Notes: generated from the sequence alone by a model not told the origin. A DNA stretch of 64,000 nucleotides from Clostridiales bacterium (GCA_015056145.1 SVGY01000001.1:248001-312000), one strand, 5' to 3'. Counted from the first letter of the stretch, positions 1 to 9,096 are shown. Numbers and translations are program-made.

Positions 1-1
1 T

Positions 2-925
2 TCCGGCGGCGTGGGCACAGTGGCTTTCCAGCTGGGGCTTGGGTATTTCACTCCTTCCGGCTTTGTGGTGGAGCAGATGCTCATGCACGACTATCCCGAA
101 GAGCCGGAAATGCTTGCCCTGCTGGCATCACGCTTCCGGCGTTTTCCCGTACTGTGCAGCTTTAACGGCAAAACCTTCGACGTACCGCTGATCCGCAGCC
201 GCTTCCTGATGAACCGCCTTAAGGACGACTGCATTCCAGAAAGCCATGCAGATGTACTCTATCCTGCAAGGCGCATATGGAAGCTGCGACTCCGGCAATG
301 CAATCTGGGCAATTTGGAAACCCAGCTCCTTGGCGTGCAGCGAGAGGACGACCTGCCGGGGTACCTTGTGCCCCAGACCTATTTCCAATACCTGAAGGAC
401 GGAAACTTTGAACCCCTTCAGGGCATCCTTAACCACAACAAGCAGGATATTATCTCGCTGGCGCAGTTGTTTTTCTTCCTGCTCAATCAAGTTCAGCAGC
501 CGGAAAGCATGGAAGAAAAGGAAGATTTGTTTTCCTGGGCCCGTTCGCTGGAAAAACAGGGTCAACGGCAGAAAACCGCCCATCTGTACCGCCTCTGCTC
601 CGGCAGCGCCATACAGGGCGATGCCTTCAAAGCCTTATCCCGCCTGGAAAAGCAGGATGGCAATTACCACTCTTCCGTTCTCCTGCTGGAAACCATGCTC
701 CGTGAAGGCAACGACCGGGTTTATGCCTGCGAGGCCCTGGCAAAGCTGTACGAGCACCAGCTTCGGGATATCAGCAAAGCCCTCAGCTATACCCGCCAGG
801 CTCTTTTGTATCTGGCAGAGCCCTCCCTTCGGCAGGGGGAGGCTGTACAAGAAAGGAAAAATGCGTTACAATACCGTTATGAGCGTTTGCGGCGCAAGCT
901 GAGCCGCAGTTCGCAGTCAATCTAA
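2..925 (+). CDS. YprB-like ribonuclease-H-fold exonuclease domain protein (5' end missing)
   Basis: The reading frame is open from base 2 (SGGVGTVAFQLG...), so the gene begins before the window and the first ATG at 11 is internal. The visible part carries the end of an exonuclease motif I (the G-rich stretch that normally follows DxETTG), then SFNGKTFDVPLIRSRF (motif II-like) and LNHNKQDIISLAQLF (motif III-like Asp). These are features of the YprB/RNase_H_2 family of DnaQ-type 3'-5' exonucleases. The C-terminal 130 residues look helical and TPR-like. The TPR gene follows after 27 bases and is probably co-transcribed. Family assignment is from motifs; the substrate is unknown. Confidence 0.8.
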   Translation, partial: SGGVGTVAFQLGLGYFTPSGFVVEQMLMHDYPEEPEMLALLASRFRRFPVLCSFNGKTFDVPLIRSRFLMNRLKDDCIPESHADVLYPARRIWKLRLRQCNLGNLETQLLGVQREDDLPGYLVPQTYFQYLKDGNFEPLQGILNHNKQDIISLAQLFFFLLNQVQQPESMEEKEDLFSWARSLEKQGQRQKTAHLYRLCSGSAIQGDAFKALSRLEKQDGNYHSSVLLLETMLREGNDRVYACEALAKLYEHQLRDISKALSYTRQALLYLAEPSLRQGEAVQERKNALQYRYERLRRKLSRSSQSI

Positions 926-952
926 CCTGTATTTTGGGAAGGAGATCGTTTC

Positions 953-1666
953 ATGTCCCTGTCTACCACCTTCAAAGCCCGCAAAGCTCACAAAGCCCAT
1001 CATGAGGGCCGCATCGAAGAAGCTCTCAAGCTCTACGAAGAATGCGTCAATGAAGACCTGAAGGATGTCCAGATCCTTCTGGGGTACTCCCTTTTGCTTT
1101 TGCGTTTGGGCGAATATACCAAAGCCCGGGAACTGCTGGTAAAGATTCAGCGGTACCCCATGAAGCCCGAGCAGAAAATCAGCCTGTATGTAAACTATGC
1201 TGCCGCCATTTACCGCCTGGGCGAAGAGGACAAAGCCATCGAGTTTCTGGAAAAACAACATGCCAAGGGCGAAAGCGGCCTTGTGTACGAAACTCTGGGC
1301 TACCTCTATGTGGAACACGGCGATTTTGACAAGGCACTGGAATACAACCTCAAGGCGCTGGAATACGACGAGGAAGACGCCGTCACGCTGGATAACCTGG
1401 GTCAGGCCTACTACCGCCTGAAGGGCGACAAGGAAACCGCCAAAAAATATTTCGATCAGGCCATCAAGCTCAAGCCCAGCCAGATTGATACCCGCTATTT
1501 CCTTGCCCTTTACGATATCGAGGCTGGCAACACGGAAAAAGCCCGGGAAACCCTGGAAGAGCTTCTCAAAGCCCGCATTTCTCCCCTGAATTACGCCACC
1601 CTCGAGCGGATTCAGTCCCAGCTGAACGCCCTTGGTACAGGAGCGGCAGGAGCACTGCAAAACTAA
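953..1666 (+). CDS. Tetratricopeptide repeat protein
   Basis: This is a 237-residue soluble protein built almost wholly of helix-turn-helix TPR units, for example EEALKLYEECVNEDLKDVQ, YETLGYLYVEHGDFDKALEY and DNLGQAYYRLKGDKETAKKYF. There is no signal peptide or membrane segment, so it is a cytoplasmic protein-protein interaction scaffold. The start ATG has a good AAGGAGA site 9 bases upstream. It follows the YprB-like gene by 27 bases and is closed by a hairpin terminator at 1711-1742. The specific partner cannot be read from the sequence. Confidence 0.85.
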   Translation: MSLSTTFKARKAHKAHHEGRIEEALKLYEECVNEDLKDVQILLGYSLLLLRLGEYTKARELLVKIQRYPMKPEQKISLYVNYAAAIYRLGEEDKAIEFLEKQHAKGESGLVYETLGYLYVEHGDFDKALEYNLKALEYDEEDAVTLDNLGQAYYRLKGDKETAKKYFDQAIKLKPSQIDTRYFLALYDIEAGNTEKARETLEELLKARISPLNYATLERIQSQLNALGTGAAGALQN

Positions 1667-1710
1667 CTTTTTTTCTTAGTAAAATTGAACTTGGAATGTA
1701 TTTTCTATGC

Positions 1711-1742
1711 GGAGCCTTTCGGATGAAAGGTTCCGTTTTTGT
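1711..1742 (+). terminator. Rho-independent terminator after the TPR gene
   Basis: Arms GGAGCCTTTC and GAAAGGTTCC (one G-T pair) flank a four-base loop, followed by GTTTTTGTTG. Confidence 0.7.
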
Positions 1743-1807
1743 TGTATGGCAAGGGTTTTCGCCAAAATCCCGCCTTGTTTATTCAGCAAATTTTCGCACG
1801 GAAACTA

Positions 1808-1836
1808 TTGACATACACATGGGGTTATGGTTAAAT
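1808..1836 (+). promoter_or_regulatory. Sigma-A promoter of the XRE-cupin regulator / pot region
   Basis: TTGACA (1808-1813), a 17-base spacer and TTAAAT (1831-1836). It lies about 80 bases before the regulator start and just before an inverted repeat at 1849-1873. Confidence 0.6.
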
Positions 1837-1848
1837 ACATACTGTTTT

Positions 1849-1873
1849 GAAAGTTTACTATTTCTAAACTTTC
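1849..1873 (+). promoter_or_regulatory. Candidate operator: perfect 9-bp inverted repeat
   Basis: GAAAGTTTA (1849-1857), a 7-base spacer and TAAACTTTC (1865-1873). The repeat sits immediately downstream of the promoter and upstream of an XRE-type regulator, where an autorepressor would bind. No T-tract follows, so it is not a terminator. The link to this regulator is inference. Confidence 0.5.
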
Positions 1874-1914
1874 CATCCTGAAAAATCACTTTGAAAAGAA
1901 ATGAGGGGGATGCA

Positions 1915-2448
1915 TTGAAGATTGGCGAAAAGCTAAAAGAACTTCGCATACAGCGCAATCTTACCCAGGAGGAGCTGGCAGACCGTTGCGAGCTGAGCAA
2001 GGGTTTCATCTCTCAGGTGGAGCGAGACCTGGCCTCCCCCTCCATCGCCACCCTGACGGACCTGTTGGAATGCCTGGGCTCCAGCCTGAAGGAATTCTTC
2101 GCAGGGGACACCAACGAAAAGGTGGTCTACTCCCCTCAGGACATGTTTGAAAAGGAAGAGGACGACCTCAAAATCACCTGGCTGGTGCCCGCCGCCCAGC
2201 GCAACAGCATGGAACCCATCCTGCTGGAACTGAAGCCCGGCGCATGCTCCACCGAGTTACCCCCCTCCGAGGGCGAGGAATTCGGTTATGTACTCAAGGG
2301 CAGCCTCACTCTGCACGCCGGAAGCCGCAAATACCGTATCCGCAAGGGCTCCAGCTTCTGCCTGCACCCCCAGACCACCCATTACCTGGAAAACACCGGC
2401 AGCGTGCCCGCATCCCTATTGTGGATCTCCAATCCTCCCAGCTTCTGA
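1915..2448 (+). CDS. XRE-family regulator with C-terminal cupin domain (PuuR-like)
   Basis: Residues 1-60 form a helix-turn-helix of the XRE/Cro type (GEKLKELRIQRNLTQEELADRCELSKGFISQVERDLASPSIATL). Residues 105-177 form a cupin (LKPGACSTELPPSEGEEFGYVLKGSLTLHAGSRKYRIRKG...). XRE-cupin proteins commonly sit next to potABCD or putrescine genes and sense a small molecule. I prefer the TTG at 1915, which has GAGGGGG five bases upstream, over the in-frame TTG at 1891, which has no ribosome site. The gene precedes potA by 50 bases, so it probably controls polyamine uptake. The ligand is inferred from context only. Confidence 0.85.
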   Translation: MKIGEKLKELRIQRNLTQEELADRCELSKGFISQVERDLASPSIATLTDLLECLGSSLKEFFAGDTNEKVVYSPQDMFEKEEDDLKITWLVPAAQRNSMEPILLELKPGACSTELPPSEGEEFGYVLKGSLTLHAGSRKYRIRKGSSFCLHPQTTHYLENTGSVPASLLWISNPPSF

Positions 2449-2498
2449 TAAATCCCGTACTTATTCACCTTCATCATATATAAAGGAGATAACCCGCC

Positions 2499-3656
2499 AT
2501 GATGGAACAGGAACACCTCATTGATCTGAGCAATATTTCCAAGGAATATGACGGAACCACGGTACTCAACAACATCAACCTCTATGTGCGCAAGAAGGAA
2601 TTCGTGACTCTGCTGGGCCCCAGCGGCTGCGGCAAAACCACCACCCTGCGAATCATCGGCGGCTTTGAATACCCCACCACCGGTACGGTGTACTTTGAAG
2701 GTCAGGATATAACCGCCATCCCCCCCTACAAGCGCCAGGTGAACACCGTGTTCCAGAAATATGCCCTGTTCCCCCACCTGAACGTGCGGGACAACATCGC
2801 TTTCGGCCTGAATGTGAAGAATCACAAAATCGCCAATGCTTCCCTGAAGCAGAAACTTTTCGGCAAAAAAACGGCCGAAGTCAGCGATATGAAGAAACTC
2901 AGCCGCAAGGAGATCGACAAAAAGGTGGATCGCATGCTGGAGCTGGTGAACCTCAAGGGTTACGGCAAGCGCAGCGTGGATCAGCTTTCCGGCGGCCAGC
3001 AGCAGCGCATCGCCATCGCCCGGGCTCTGGTCAACGAGCCGGAAGTTCTTCTGCTGGACGAACCCCTGGGCGCCCTGGACCTGAAGCTGCGCAAGGAAAT
3101 GCAGCTGGAGCTTAAGAGCATGCAGCAGCAGCTGGGCATCACCTTTATCTATGTTACCCACGACCAGGAAGAAGCCCTGACCATGAGCGATACCGTTGTG
3201 GTTATGCGTGACGGCAACATCCTGCAGATCGGCGACCCCAAGCGCATTTATGACGAACCCGCCAATGCTTTCGTTGCAGACTTCATCGGCGAGAGCAATA
3301 TCCTCCGGGGCACCATGATGGAGGACGAGCTGGTCAACTTCTGTGGTGTTAACTTCCCCTGTGTGGACTCCGGTTTTGGCGAGAATGTACCCGTAGACGT
3401 GGTCATCCGTCCTGAGGATATCATGATCGTGGGCGAGGACATCGGCCAGTTGACCGGCACCGTACAGAGCGTACTTTTCAAGGGCGTGCACTACGAGATG
3501 ATGATCGATACCGGCGATACCGTCCTCAAGGTGCATTCCACCGTGATGCAGCCCCAGGGTTCCCGGGTGGGCATCAGCATCGTACCCTACAACATCCACA
3601 TCATGCACCCCATGGATGAAGCAGCGCCGGAAGAGGAGGCAGAGGAAAGTGTATAA
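2499..3656 (+). CDS. potA: Spermidine/putrescine ABC transporter ATP-binding protein PotA
   Basis: This 385-residue ATPase energises polyamine import. Walker A is [10 protein letters not shown], the signature is [15 protein letters not shown] and Walker B is [12 protein letters not shown], followed by the H-loop in [10 protein letters not shown]. The C-terminal 110 residues form the TOBE/OB domain typical of PotA and MalK. It carries roughly 25 extra residues between the Q-loop region and the signature (around residues 107-135, [19 protein letters not shown]...), which most PotA proteins lack. The start has AAAGGAG 9 bases upstream. It heads potABCD, all on the plus strand with overlapping or near-overlapping genes. 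Confidence 0.95.
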   Translation: MMEQEHLIDLSNISKEYDGTTVLNNINLYVRKKEFVTLLGPSGCGKTTTLRIIGGFEYPTTGTVYFEGQDITAIPPYKRQVNTVFQKYALFPHLNVRDNIAFGLNVKNHKIANASLKQKLFGKKTAEVSDMKKLSRKEIDKKVDRMLELVNLKGYGKRSVDQLSGGQQQRIAIARALVNEPEVLLLDEPLGALDLKLRKEMQLELKSMQQQLGITFIYVTHDQEEALTMSDTVVVMRDGNILQIGDPKRIYDEPANAFVADFIGESNILRGTMMEDELVNFCGVNFPCVDSGFGENVPVDVVIRPEDIMIVGEDIGQLTGTVQSVLFKGVHYEMMIDTGDTVLKVHSTVMQPQGSRVGISIVPYNIHIMHPMDEAAPEEEAEESV

Positions 3657-4635
3657 TGTTTCTCTCCCCTGGTGGGCATGGGTAATGATGGGCGTGGGCC
3701 TTGCAGTATTCGCAGGCCTCATCGTTCTTTCCATCCGCCGCAATCATGGCGTAAAGCGCAGCCTTTTCGCTTCGCCCTATACCCTGTGGATGATTATTTT
3801 CACCGTGGTGCCCTGCATTCTGGTAGCATACTACGCCTTTACCGATGCAAACGGTGCTTTCACCTTGGACAACTTCCGCCATTTCTGGGACAGCAACCAC
3901 GCCAAAAACCAGATGTACGCAAACATGAGCGAGGAGTATGCCAGCTACATCACCCGGGGCACGGTCAACGTGGACACGTTGCTATACTCCCTGTGGATGG
4001 CCTTCCTCTGCACGCTGATCTGCCTCCTGCTGGGCTACCCCGCCGCCCTGTTCATGGCGGATAAGCACATGAAGATCGGCGCAACCATCGTGGTGCTGTT
4101 CATCATTCCCATGTGGATGAATTTCCTTCTGCGCACCATCGCCTGGATGAGCCTTCTGGAGGACAACGGCCTCATCAACACCTTCCTGAAATGGCTTGGC
4201 TTTGACGGCGTACAGCTGATGTACAATTCCTCGGCGGTGTTGCTGGGCATGGTATACAACTTCCTGCCCTTCATGGTGTTCCCCATCTACACCAGTCTGA
4301 GCAAGCTGGATCCCAAGCTGGGCGAAGCAGCACAAGATCTGGGCTGCAATGAATGGCGCACCTTTACCCGGGTCACTGCTCCCCTGAGCCTGCCCGGAGT
4401 GATCAGCGGCATTACCATGGTGTTCATGCCCTCCGTTACCACCTTCTTTATCCCCCGCATCCTGGGCGGCGGCAACACCATGATGTTTGGCGACCTTATC
4501 GAAAGCAAATTCCTGACCGAAGGCAACTGGAACGTAGGCAGCGCCCTGAGCATGATCATGATGGTTCTGATTCTTCTGAGCCTCGGCATCCTGCGCAAGG
4601 CTGACCCCGAAGGCGAAGGAGGCGGTATTGCATGA
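3649..4635 (+). CDS. potB: Spermidine/putrescine ABC transporter permease PotB
   Basis: This inner-membrane permease has six core membrane segments and the EAA loop ([30 protein letters not shown]) that docks PotA. The start is uncertain. GTG 3649 has AGGAGG nine bases upstream and overlaps potA by 8 bases; an ATG at 3616 would overlap by 41 bases and has no clear ribosome site. Either way the protein begins with an extra hydrophobic segment ([22 protein letters not shown]) before the usual [14 protein letters not shown] helix. The C-terminus overlaps potC by four bases. Confidence 0.93.
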   Translation: MYNVSLPWWAWVMMGVGLAVFAGLIVLSIRRNHGVKRSLFASPYTLWMIIFTVVPCILVAYYAFTDANGAFTLDNFRHFWDSNHAKNQMYANMSEEYASYITRGTVNVDTLLYSLWMAFLCTLICLLLGYPAALFMADKHMKIGATIVVLFIIPMWMNFLLRTIAWMSLLEDNGLINTFLKWLGFDGVQLMYNSSAVLLGMVYNFLPFMVFPIYTSLSKLDPKLGEAAQDLGCNEWRTFTRVTAPLSLPGVISGITMVFMPSVTTFFIPRILGGGNTMMFGDLIESKFLTEGNWNVGSALSMIMMVLILLSLGILRKADPEGEGGGIA

Positions 4636-5411
4636 AAAAGCCCCATCTGTGGTATAAAAAGCTGTACCTTGGCCTGATCCTTCTCTTCCTCTACATGCCC
4701 ATTGTGGTTATGATGTTCCTTTCCTTCAATGCAGGTAAGAGCCGTGCCAAGTGGGAGGGTTTCTCCTTCCGTTGGTACAGCGAACTGTTTCAGGACCGTG
4801 GCATTATGCAGGCCCTGCAGGTGACCATTCTGGTGGCAGTTATCGCTGCTGTGGTGGCTACCATTCTGGGTACCCTGGCCGCCATCGGCATTTACAGCAT
4901 GAAAAAACGGCCTCAGGCCTGGATGATGACCATCACCAACATTCCCATGACCATGCCGGATATCGTAACCGGTATCAGCCTGATGCTTCTGTTCCTGTTC
5001 ACCAAGGTGGAGCGTGGTTTTGTGACCATGGTCATGGCGCACATCACCTTCAACACACCCTACGTCATCCTTTCGGTGATGCCAAAGCTGAAACAGATGA
5101 ACAAGCACAGCTACGAGGCTGCGCTGGATCTGGGCGCTTCCCCCTTCTATGCCCTGACCCATGTCATTATCCCGGAAGTAAAGCAAGGCATCATCACCGG
5201 CGCAATGCTCAGCTTCACGCTTTCCCTGGACGATTTCACCATCAGCTATTTCACCACCAGCCCCATGGTGCAGAATCTGTCCACACTGATTTATTCCAAG
5301 GCCCGCATCGGCATCGACCCCACCCTGTACGCCCTGAGCACAATTATGTTTGTGGCGCTGCTGGTGCTGCTGATCATCGTCAACCGCCGTACTGCTGAAA
5401 GCAAGGCGTGA
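4632..5411 (+). CDS. potC: Spermidine/putrescine ABC transporter permease PotC
   Basis: This 259-residue inner-membrane permease partners PotB. It has six predicted membrane segments, starting with LYLGLILLFLYMPIVVMMFLSFN. The EAA loop is YEAALDLGASPFYALTHVIIPEVKQGIITG and the downstream helix DDFTISYFTT is characteristic of PotC. ATG overlaps the potB stop (ATGA), which indicates translational coupling. Length is normal for PotC. Confidence 0.95.
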   Translation: MKKPHLWYKKLYLGLILLFLYMPIVVMMFLSFNAGKSRAKWEGFSFRWYSELFQDRGIMQALQVTILVAVIAAVVATILGTLAAIGIYSMKKRPQAWMMTITNIPMTMPDIVTGISLMLLFLFTKVERGFVTMVMAHITFNTPYVILSVMPKLKQMNKHSYEAALDLGASPFYALTHVIIPEVKQGIITGAMLSFTLSLDDFTISYFTTSPMVQNLSTLIYSKARIGIDPTLYALSTIMFVALLVLLIIVNRRTAESKA

Positions 5412-5443
5412 CAAAATATCAATCAACTTTTGGAGGTACCGAA

Positions 5444-6493
5444 ATGAAGAAGCTTCTTGCCATTCTCCTTTCCCTGGTCATGGTTGTTTCCCTTACCTCC
5501 TGCGGTTCTCAGCCGCAGAAAAAAGTGGTAAACGTTTACAACTGGGAGGACTATATTGACGAGTCCGTTCTGGAGCAGTTTGAACAGGAAACCGGCATTC
5601 ATGTAAACTACATGAACTTCACCACCAACGAAGACATGATGGTGCAGGTTCGTGCCAACCCCGGCGCATACGACGTCATCTTCCCCTCCGAATACTGCGT
5701 GGAGCAGCTGATGGCAGAAGGCCTGCTTGCAGAGATCAACTACGATAATGTGCCCAATATGCAGTACACTCTGCCCGAGCTGGTAAACCCCGACTACGAC
5801 CCCGGCAACAAGCATTCCGTACCCTACATGTGGGGCACCGTGGGTATCCTCTACAACACCAAGATGGTTACCGAGCCTGTGGAAAGCTGGGGCATCCTGT
5901 GGGATACCAAGTATGAAAACAACGTCTTCATGCTGGACTCCATCCGTGATACCCTGGGCATCACGCTGAAGTATCTGGGTTACTCCATGAATACCCGCGA
6001 AGCACATCAGCTGGAAGAAGCCAAGGCAAAGCTGGTGGAACAGAAGCTGTCCGGCGTTGTTAAGGCCTATCAGGTAGATGAAACCAAGGACAAGATGGTC
6101 AACAACGAAGCTGCTCTGGCTGTGGTATGGAGTGGCGACGCCCAGTACGCAATCGACCTCAACCCCGATCTGGCTTACGCCATCCCCAAGGAAGGCAGCA
6201 ACATTTGGGTGGACTGCATGGTCATCCCCTCCACTGCCAAGAACAAGGAAAACGCCGAGATCTTCATCAACTTCCTCTGCCGCCCCGACATTGCCCAGAA
6301 GAACTGCGAAGAGATCTGGTACTCCTCCCCCAACAGCGGCGCCATCGAGCTGATGGGCGAAGATTACATCAACAACACCACCATGAATCCTCCCGCTGAA
6401 AGCCTTGCCAACTGCGAGTACTTCCACAGCATTCAGGACTTCATCTCCTTCTACGAAGCCCTGTGGGGAGAGATCAAGAACGCAAAGAAATAA
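5444..6493 (+). CDS. potD: Spermidine/putrescine-binding lipoprotein PotD
   Basis: This extracellular substrate-binding protein of the Pot importer has 349 residues. It starts with a lipoprotein signal (MKKLLAILLSLVMVVSLTSC) whose lipobox LTSC places the lipidated Cys near residue 20. The mature part opens with VNVYNWEDYIDESVLEQF, a hallmark of PotD/PotF, followed by the periplasmic-binding-protein fold. The start ATG at 5444 has TGGAGG nearby; an upstream in-frame ATG at 5408 would spoil the signal peptide. It is the last gene of the operon, closed by the terminator at 6507-6545. Confidence 0.95.
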   Translation: MKKLLAILLSLVMVVSLTSCGSQPQKKVVNVYNWEDYIDESVLEQFEQETGIHVNYMNFTTNEDMMVQVRANPGAYDVIFPSEYCVEQLMAEGLLAEINYDNVPNMQYTLPELVNPDYDPGNKHSVPYMWGTVGILYNTKMVTEPVESWGILWDTKYENNVFMLDSIRDTLGITLKYLGYSMNTREAHQLEEAKAKLVEQKLSGVVKAYQVDETKDKMVNNEAALAVVWSGDAQYAIDLNPDLAYAIPKEGSNIWVDCMVIPSTAKNKENAEIFINFLCRPDIAQKNCEEIWYSSPNSGAIELMGEDYINNTTMNPPAESLANCEYFHSIQDFISFYEALWGEIKNAKK

Positions 6494-6506
6494 GCGTGTA
6501 TACAAA

Positions 6507-6545
6507 GAACCCACAAGCAAGAATGCTTGTGGGTTCTGTTTTTTG
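6507..6545 (+). terminator. Terminator of the pot operon
   Basis: A perfect 13-bp stem (GAACCCACAAGCA with TGCTTGTGGGTTC, loop AGAA) is followed by TGTTTTTTGC. It separates potD from the convergent YitT gene and may stop both strands. Confidence 0.9.
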
Positions 6546-6564
6546 CTGCTAATGGAAAACCACT

Positions 6565-7434
6565 TCACATTACCCCCCGGAATCCCTTTCCGATGATCTC
6601 CGTGGTATTGGTAATGAGAATGAAGCAGGAGGGATCCACCTGCTTGGCGTATTGCCTCAGCCGAACTGCCTGGGAGCGGTTTACAGCCGTAAGCAACACG
6701 GTTTTGTCCTCATGGGTGAAGGCACCCTCGCCTTCCATGCGGGTGGCGCCCCGGTGAAGTTCCTCCACTATGAAGGTGATAATGGGATCCGGCTTTGTGG
6801 TAATGATCTGGAAATACTTATGCACTGCAATGTTTTCCAGCACCATATCCACCAGAACAGACTTGAGCCCAAGGCCCAGGATACTGAACAGACCGGTTTC
6901 CACGCCGAAGGCCACAGTGGCCATCAGGGTGATGGAAAAATCAACAAACAAAAGGCATTGGCCGATGTTGATATTGGTCTTCTTTTTGAGGATCATGGCC
7001 ACAATATCTGTACCGCCGCTGGAAGCCTGCATATTGAACATGATGGCGCTGCCGATGGCAGGAAGGGCTACGGCAAAGATCAGCTCCAGAAGAGGCTGAT
7101 CGGTAAGGGGAGCTGTCAGCGGAAAGATACGCTCCAGCGCCCAGATAACGCCGGACATCAGCAGGCTCACATAAGCCGTTTTGAAACCAAAGGATTTCCC
7201 GAACACCGCAAAGCCCAGCAGGAGCAATGCCTGATTGATGATGAACACAAACGTACCTGGTGACATCCCGGGAAAATAGTGCCCCAGGATGATGGAAAGG
7301 CCGCTGACACCGCCGGTAGAAAAATGATTGGGAAACTTGAAAAACACGATACCCACAGCCATCAGCAGTGTGGCGGCTGTAAGCCATGCGTACTCCTTAA
7401 GGGTACTTATAAAGGCAGGCCTGTCCTTGCGCAT
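6565..7434 (-). CDS. YitT family membrane protein (DUF161/DUF2179)
   Basis: This is a 289-residue integral membrane protein. Five or six hydrophobic segments occupy residues 13-190 (WLTAATLLMAVGIVFFKFPN, STGGVSGLSIILGHYF). The soluble C-terminal DUF2179 domain (VHKYFQIITTKPDPIITFIVEELHRGATRMEGEGAFT) resembles small ligand-binding folds. YitT proteins are common in Firmicutes and their transport substrate is unsettled. It lies 23 bases downstream of the XRE/S24 regulator on the same strand, so the two are likely co-transcribed. Confidence 0.9.
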   Translation of the reverse strand: MRKDRPAFISTLKEYAWLTAATLLMAVGIVFFKFPNHFSTGGVSGLSIILGHYFPGMSPGTFVFIINQALLLLGFAVFGKSFGFKTAYVSLLMSGVIWALERIFPLTAPLTDQPLLELIFAVALPAIGSAIMFNMQASSGGTDIVAMILKKKTNINIGQCLLFVDFSITLMATVAFGVETGLFSILGLGLKSVLVDMVLENIAVHKYFQIITTKPDPIITFIVEELHRGATRMEGEGAFTHEDKTVLLTAVNRSQAVRLRQYAKQVDPSCFILITNTTEIIGKGFRGVM

Positions 7435-7457
7435 CTTTCATCCTCCCTTTCGTTTCA

Positions 7458-8183
7458 TCATAGGCTGAATTCCACCTTGGTCACCCTTCCAATAAAGGTA
7501 ACATCCGGCAGGGAGCACACGTCGCTCTGGTATTCCCGGTCGTAGCTCTGCAAAAGAACGTTCATTGCATCCAGCTTCTTGATCTTGCGGAGATTCCTGC
7601 GGCCGTCCTGTTCCACCAGCATGATGGCTCCGTCAATGGGGCTGGCAGAAGGCACCACAAAGCAATAATCCTCCCGCATGATGCGGAAACCCCGCATGCT
7701 GTCGTCCGGGGCGGAGACGAAGAACACCTTGTCTGGAGCAGCGCCTTCGATCTTGCCGTCCAGAATGGGCATCAGGCGATGATCCACTTCCTTCATTACG
7801 GCGTTATAAACGGGAACTCGCTTCAGCACACTGCTGAGCGCATCCAGCCACACGCTGCCGGTAACAGTCTTTTTGTCCTCATCGCTGCCGGTGGAATAAA
7901 CCTTTTCGCTTTCCTCCCGGCGTTTTGCGGGAGCAGCCTTGGGGGCGGCGGTATTCAGATCAACCGTTGCGGCAATGTCTTCCAGGCTGAAGCCAACTTC
8001 GTTGTGCTCGGTAAGGCCCATTTTCTTCAGAATACGGCGGGCCTGGTCGTCCTGAATGATGCGGGTGCCGGCTTCCACGTCCTTCAGATATCCTTCGCTG
8101 ACGCCGCCCAGCTTGGCCACCTGCTTCAGGGTCATATTCCGGCGCAGACGCTCGGTATGCAAAAGATCTCCCAAACGGCTCAT
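7458..8183 (-). CDS. XRE-family regulator with S24/LexA-like C-terminal domain
   Basis: The N-terminus (residues 5-60) is an XRE helix-turn-helix (LLHTERLRRNMTLKQVAKLGGVSEGYLKDVEAGTRI). Residues 75-110 form a linker. Residues 150-240 resemble the S24 fold (DDSMRGFRIMREDYCFVV...), with Ser in DDSM at the position of the LexA nucleophile and NLRKIKK where the lysine would lie. It may therefore be a CI-like repressor inactivated by cleavage or by a ligand. It has its own promoter (8236-8264) next to an inverted repeat, and diverges from the NifU-like/GGGtGRT operon, which it may control. Confidence 0.8.
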   Translation of the reverse strand: MSRLGDLLHTERLRRNMTLKQVAKLGGVSEGYLKDVEAGTRIIQDDQARRILKKMGLTEHNEVGFSLEDIAATVDLNTAAPKAAPAKRREESEKVYSTGSDEDKKTVTGSVWLDALSSVLKRVPVYNAVMKEVDHRLMPILDGKIEGAAPDKVFFVSAPDDSMRGFRIMREDYCFVVPSASPIDGAIMLVEQDGRRNLRKIKKLDAMNVLLQSYDREYQSDVCSLPDVTFIGRVTKVEFSL

Positions 8184-8235
8184 AGATTATTTTCTCCTTT
8201 TTTCACAACAATTTTCCTTGCGGAAATCCACTGAA

Positions 8236-8264
8236 ATTATACATCATAACGCTTACTTTTTCAA
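8236..8264 (-). promoter_or_regulatory. Promoter of the XRE/S24 regulator
   Basis: On the minus strand TTGAAA (8259-8264), a 17-base spacer and TATAAT (8236-8241), about 50 bases upstream of the start codon. Confidence 0.75.
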
Positions 8265-8275
8265 TGCAAAACAGG

Positions 8276-8296
8276 TTTTGCAATCCTCTTGCAAAA
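8276..8296. promoter_or_regulatory. Candidate operator in the divergent regulator/NifU-like region
   Basis: Perfect 8-bp arms TTTTGCAA (8276-8283) and TTGCAAAA (8289-8296) are separated by five bases. A further half-site TGCAAAA lies at about 8264-8271. The site lies between the two divergent promoters, as expected for a regulator that controls itself and its neighbour. Assignment to the XRE/S24 protein is inference. Confidence 0.55.
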
Positions 8297-8323
8297 TATA
8301 CCACAAAAATTGCGCTGGGTACT

Positions 8324-8351
8324 TTTTACTTTTGGGAAAATGTGCTATACT
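8324..8351 (+). promoter_or_regulatory. Promoter of the NifU-like/GGGtGRT operon
   Basis: An extended -10, TGCTATACT (TATACT at 8346-8351), with a weak -35 (TTTTAC, 8324-8329, spacer 16). It lies about 50 bases before the start at 8404. Confidence 0.6.
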
Positions 8352-8403
8352 ACGTTTGTATGTGTCCGCATCACAGACAATGTTGGATAAGGAGGATACA
8401 ATC

Positions 8404-9096
8404 ATGCAATATTCAAGAGAAGTCGAGGAAATGGTATGCGTCAAGAAGGGACCTAATCACGGCCCCGCCCCCATTCCCGAAGAGGGCAAGTGGGTTCAGA
8501 GCCGCGAGATCAAGGACATCAGCGGTTTCACCCATGGTGTAGGCTGGTGCGCACCTCAGCAGGGCGCCTGCAAGCTGAGCCTGAACGTTAAGGAAGGTAT
8601 CATCCAGGAAGCTCTGGTAGAAACCCTGGGCTGCTCCGGTATGACCCACTCCGCCGCTATGGCCGCTGAAATCCTGCCCGGCAAGACCATTCTGGAAGCC
8701 CTGAACACCGACCTGGTTTGCGACGCCATCAACACCGCCATGCGGGAACTGTTCCTGCAGATCGTGTACGGCCGCACCCAGAGCGCTTTCTCCGAGGACG
8801 GCCTGTCCATCGGCGCCGGTCTGGAAGACCTTGGCAAGGGCCTGCGCAGCCAGATTGGTACCATGTACGGCACCCTGAAGAAGGGCGTTCGTTACCTGGA
8901 AATGGCTGAAGGCTACGTTCTGAAGATCGGTCTGGACAAGGACCACGAAGTCATCGGCTATCAGTTCGTACACCTTGGAAAGATGATGGAAGCCATCAAG
9001 AAGGGCGTTGACCCCAAGGAAGCCTACGAGAAGAACGTCGGCACCTACGGCCGCTTCGCCGAGGCTGTGGAATACATCGATCCCCGTCATCAGTAA
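8404..9096 (+). CDS. NifU/IscU-like iron-sulfur scaffold protein, GGGtGRT-associated
   Basis: This 230-residue cytoplasmic protein has an IscU/NifU_N-like core. Cysteines occur in GVGWCAPQQGACKLSLNV, VETLGCSGMTHSAAMAAEILPGKTI and NTDLVCDAINTA, in the arrangement of cluster scaffolds. The ATG at 8404 has AAGGAGG 7 bases upstream; longer frames opening upstream have no ribosome site. It is paired with the GGGtGRT gene 27 bases downstream. This pair recurs in anaerobic Clostridia, but which protein receives the cluster is not known to me. No other isc or suf gene is present in the window. Confidence 0.8.
   Translation: MQYSREVEEMVCVKKGPNHGPAPIPEEGKWVQSREIKDISGFTHGVGWCAPQQGACKLSLNVKEGIIQEALVETLGCSGMTHSAAMAAEILPGKTILEALNTDLVCDAINTAMRELFLQIVYGRTQSAFSEDGLSIGAGLEDLGKGLRSQIGTMYGTLKKGVRYLEMAEGYVLKIGLDKDHEVIGYQFVHLGKMMEAIKKGVDPKEAYEKNVGTYGRFAEAVEYIDPRHQ

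Noticed and set aside
1849..1873. The inverted repeat as a terminator
   Set aside because: It has AT-rich arms and no T-run after it, and sits between a promoter and its gene.
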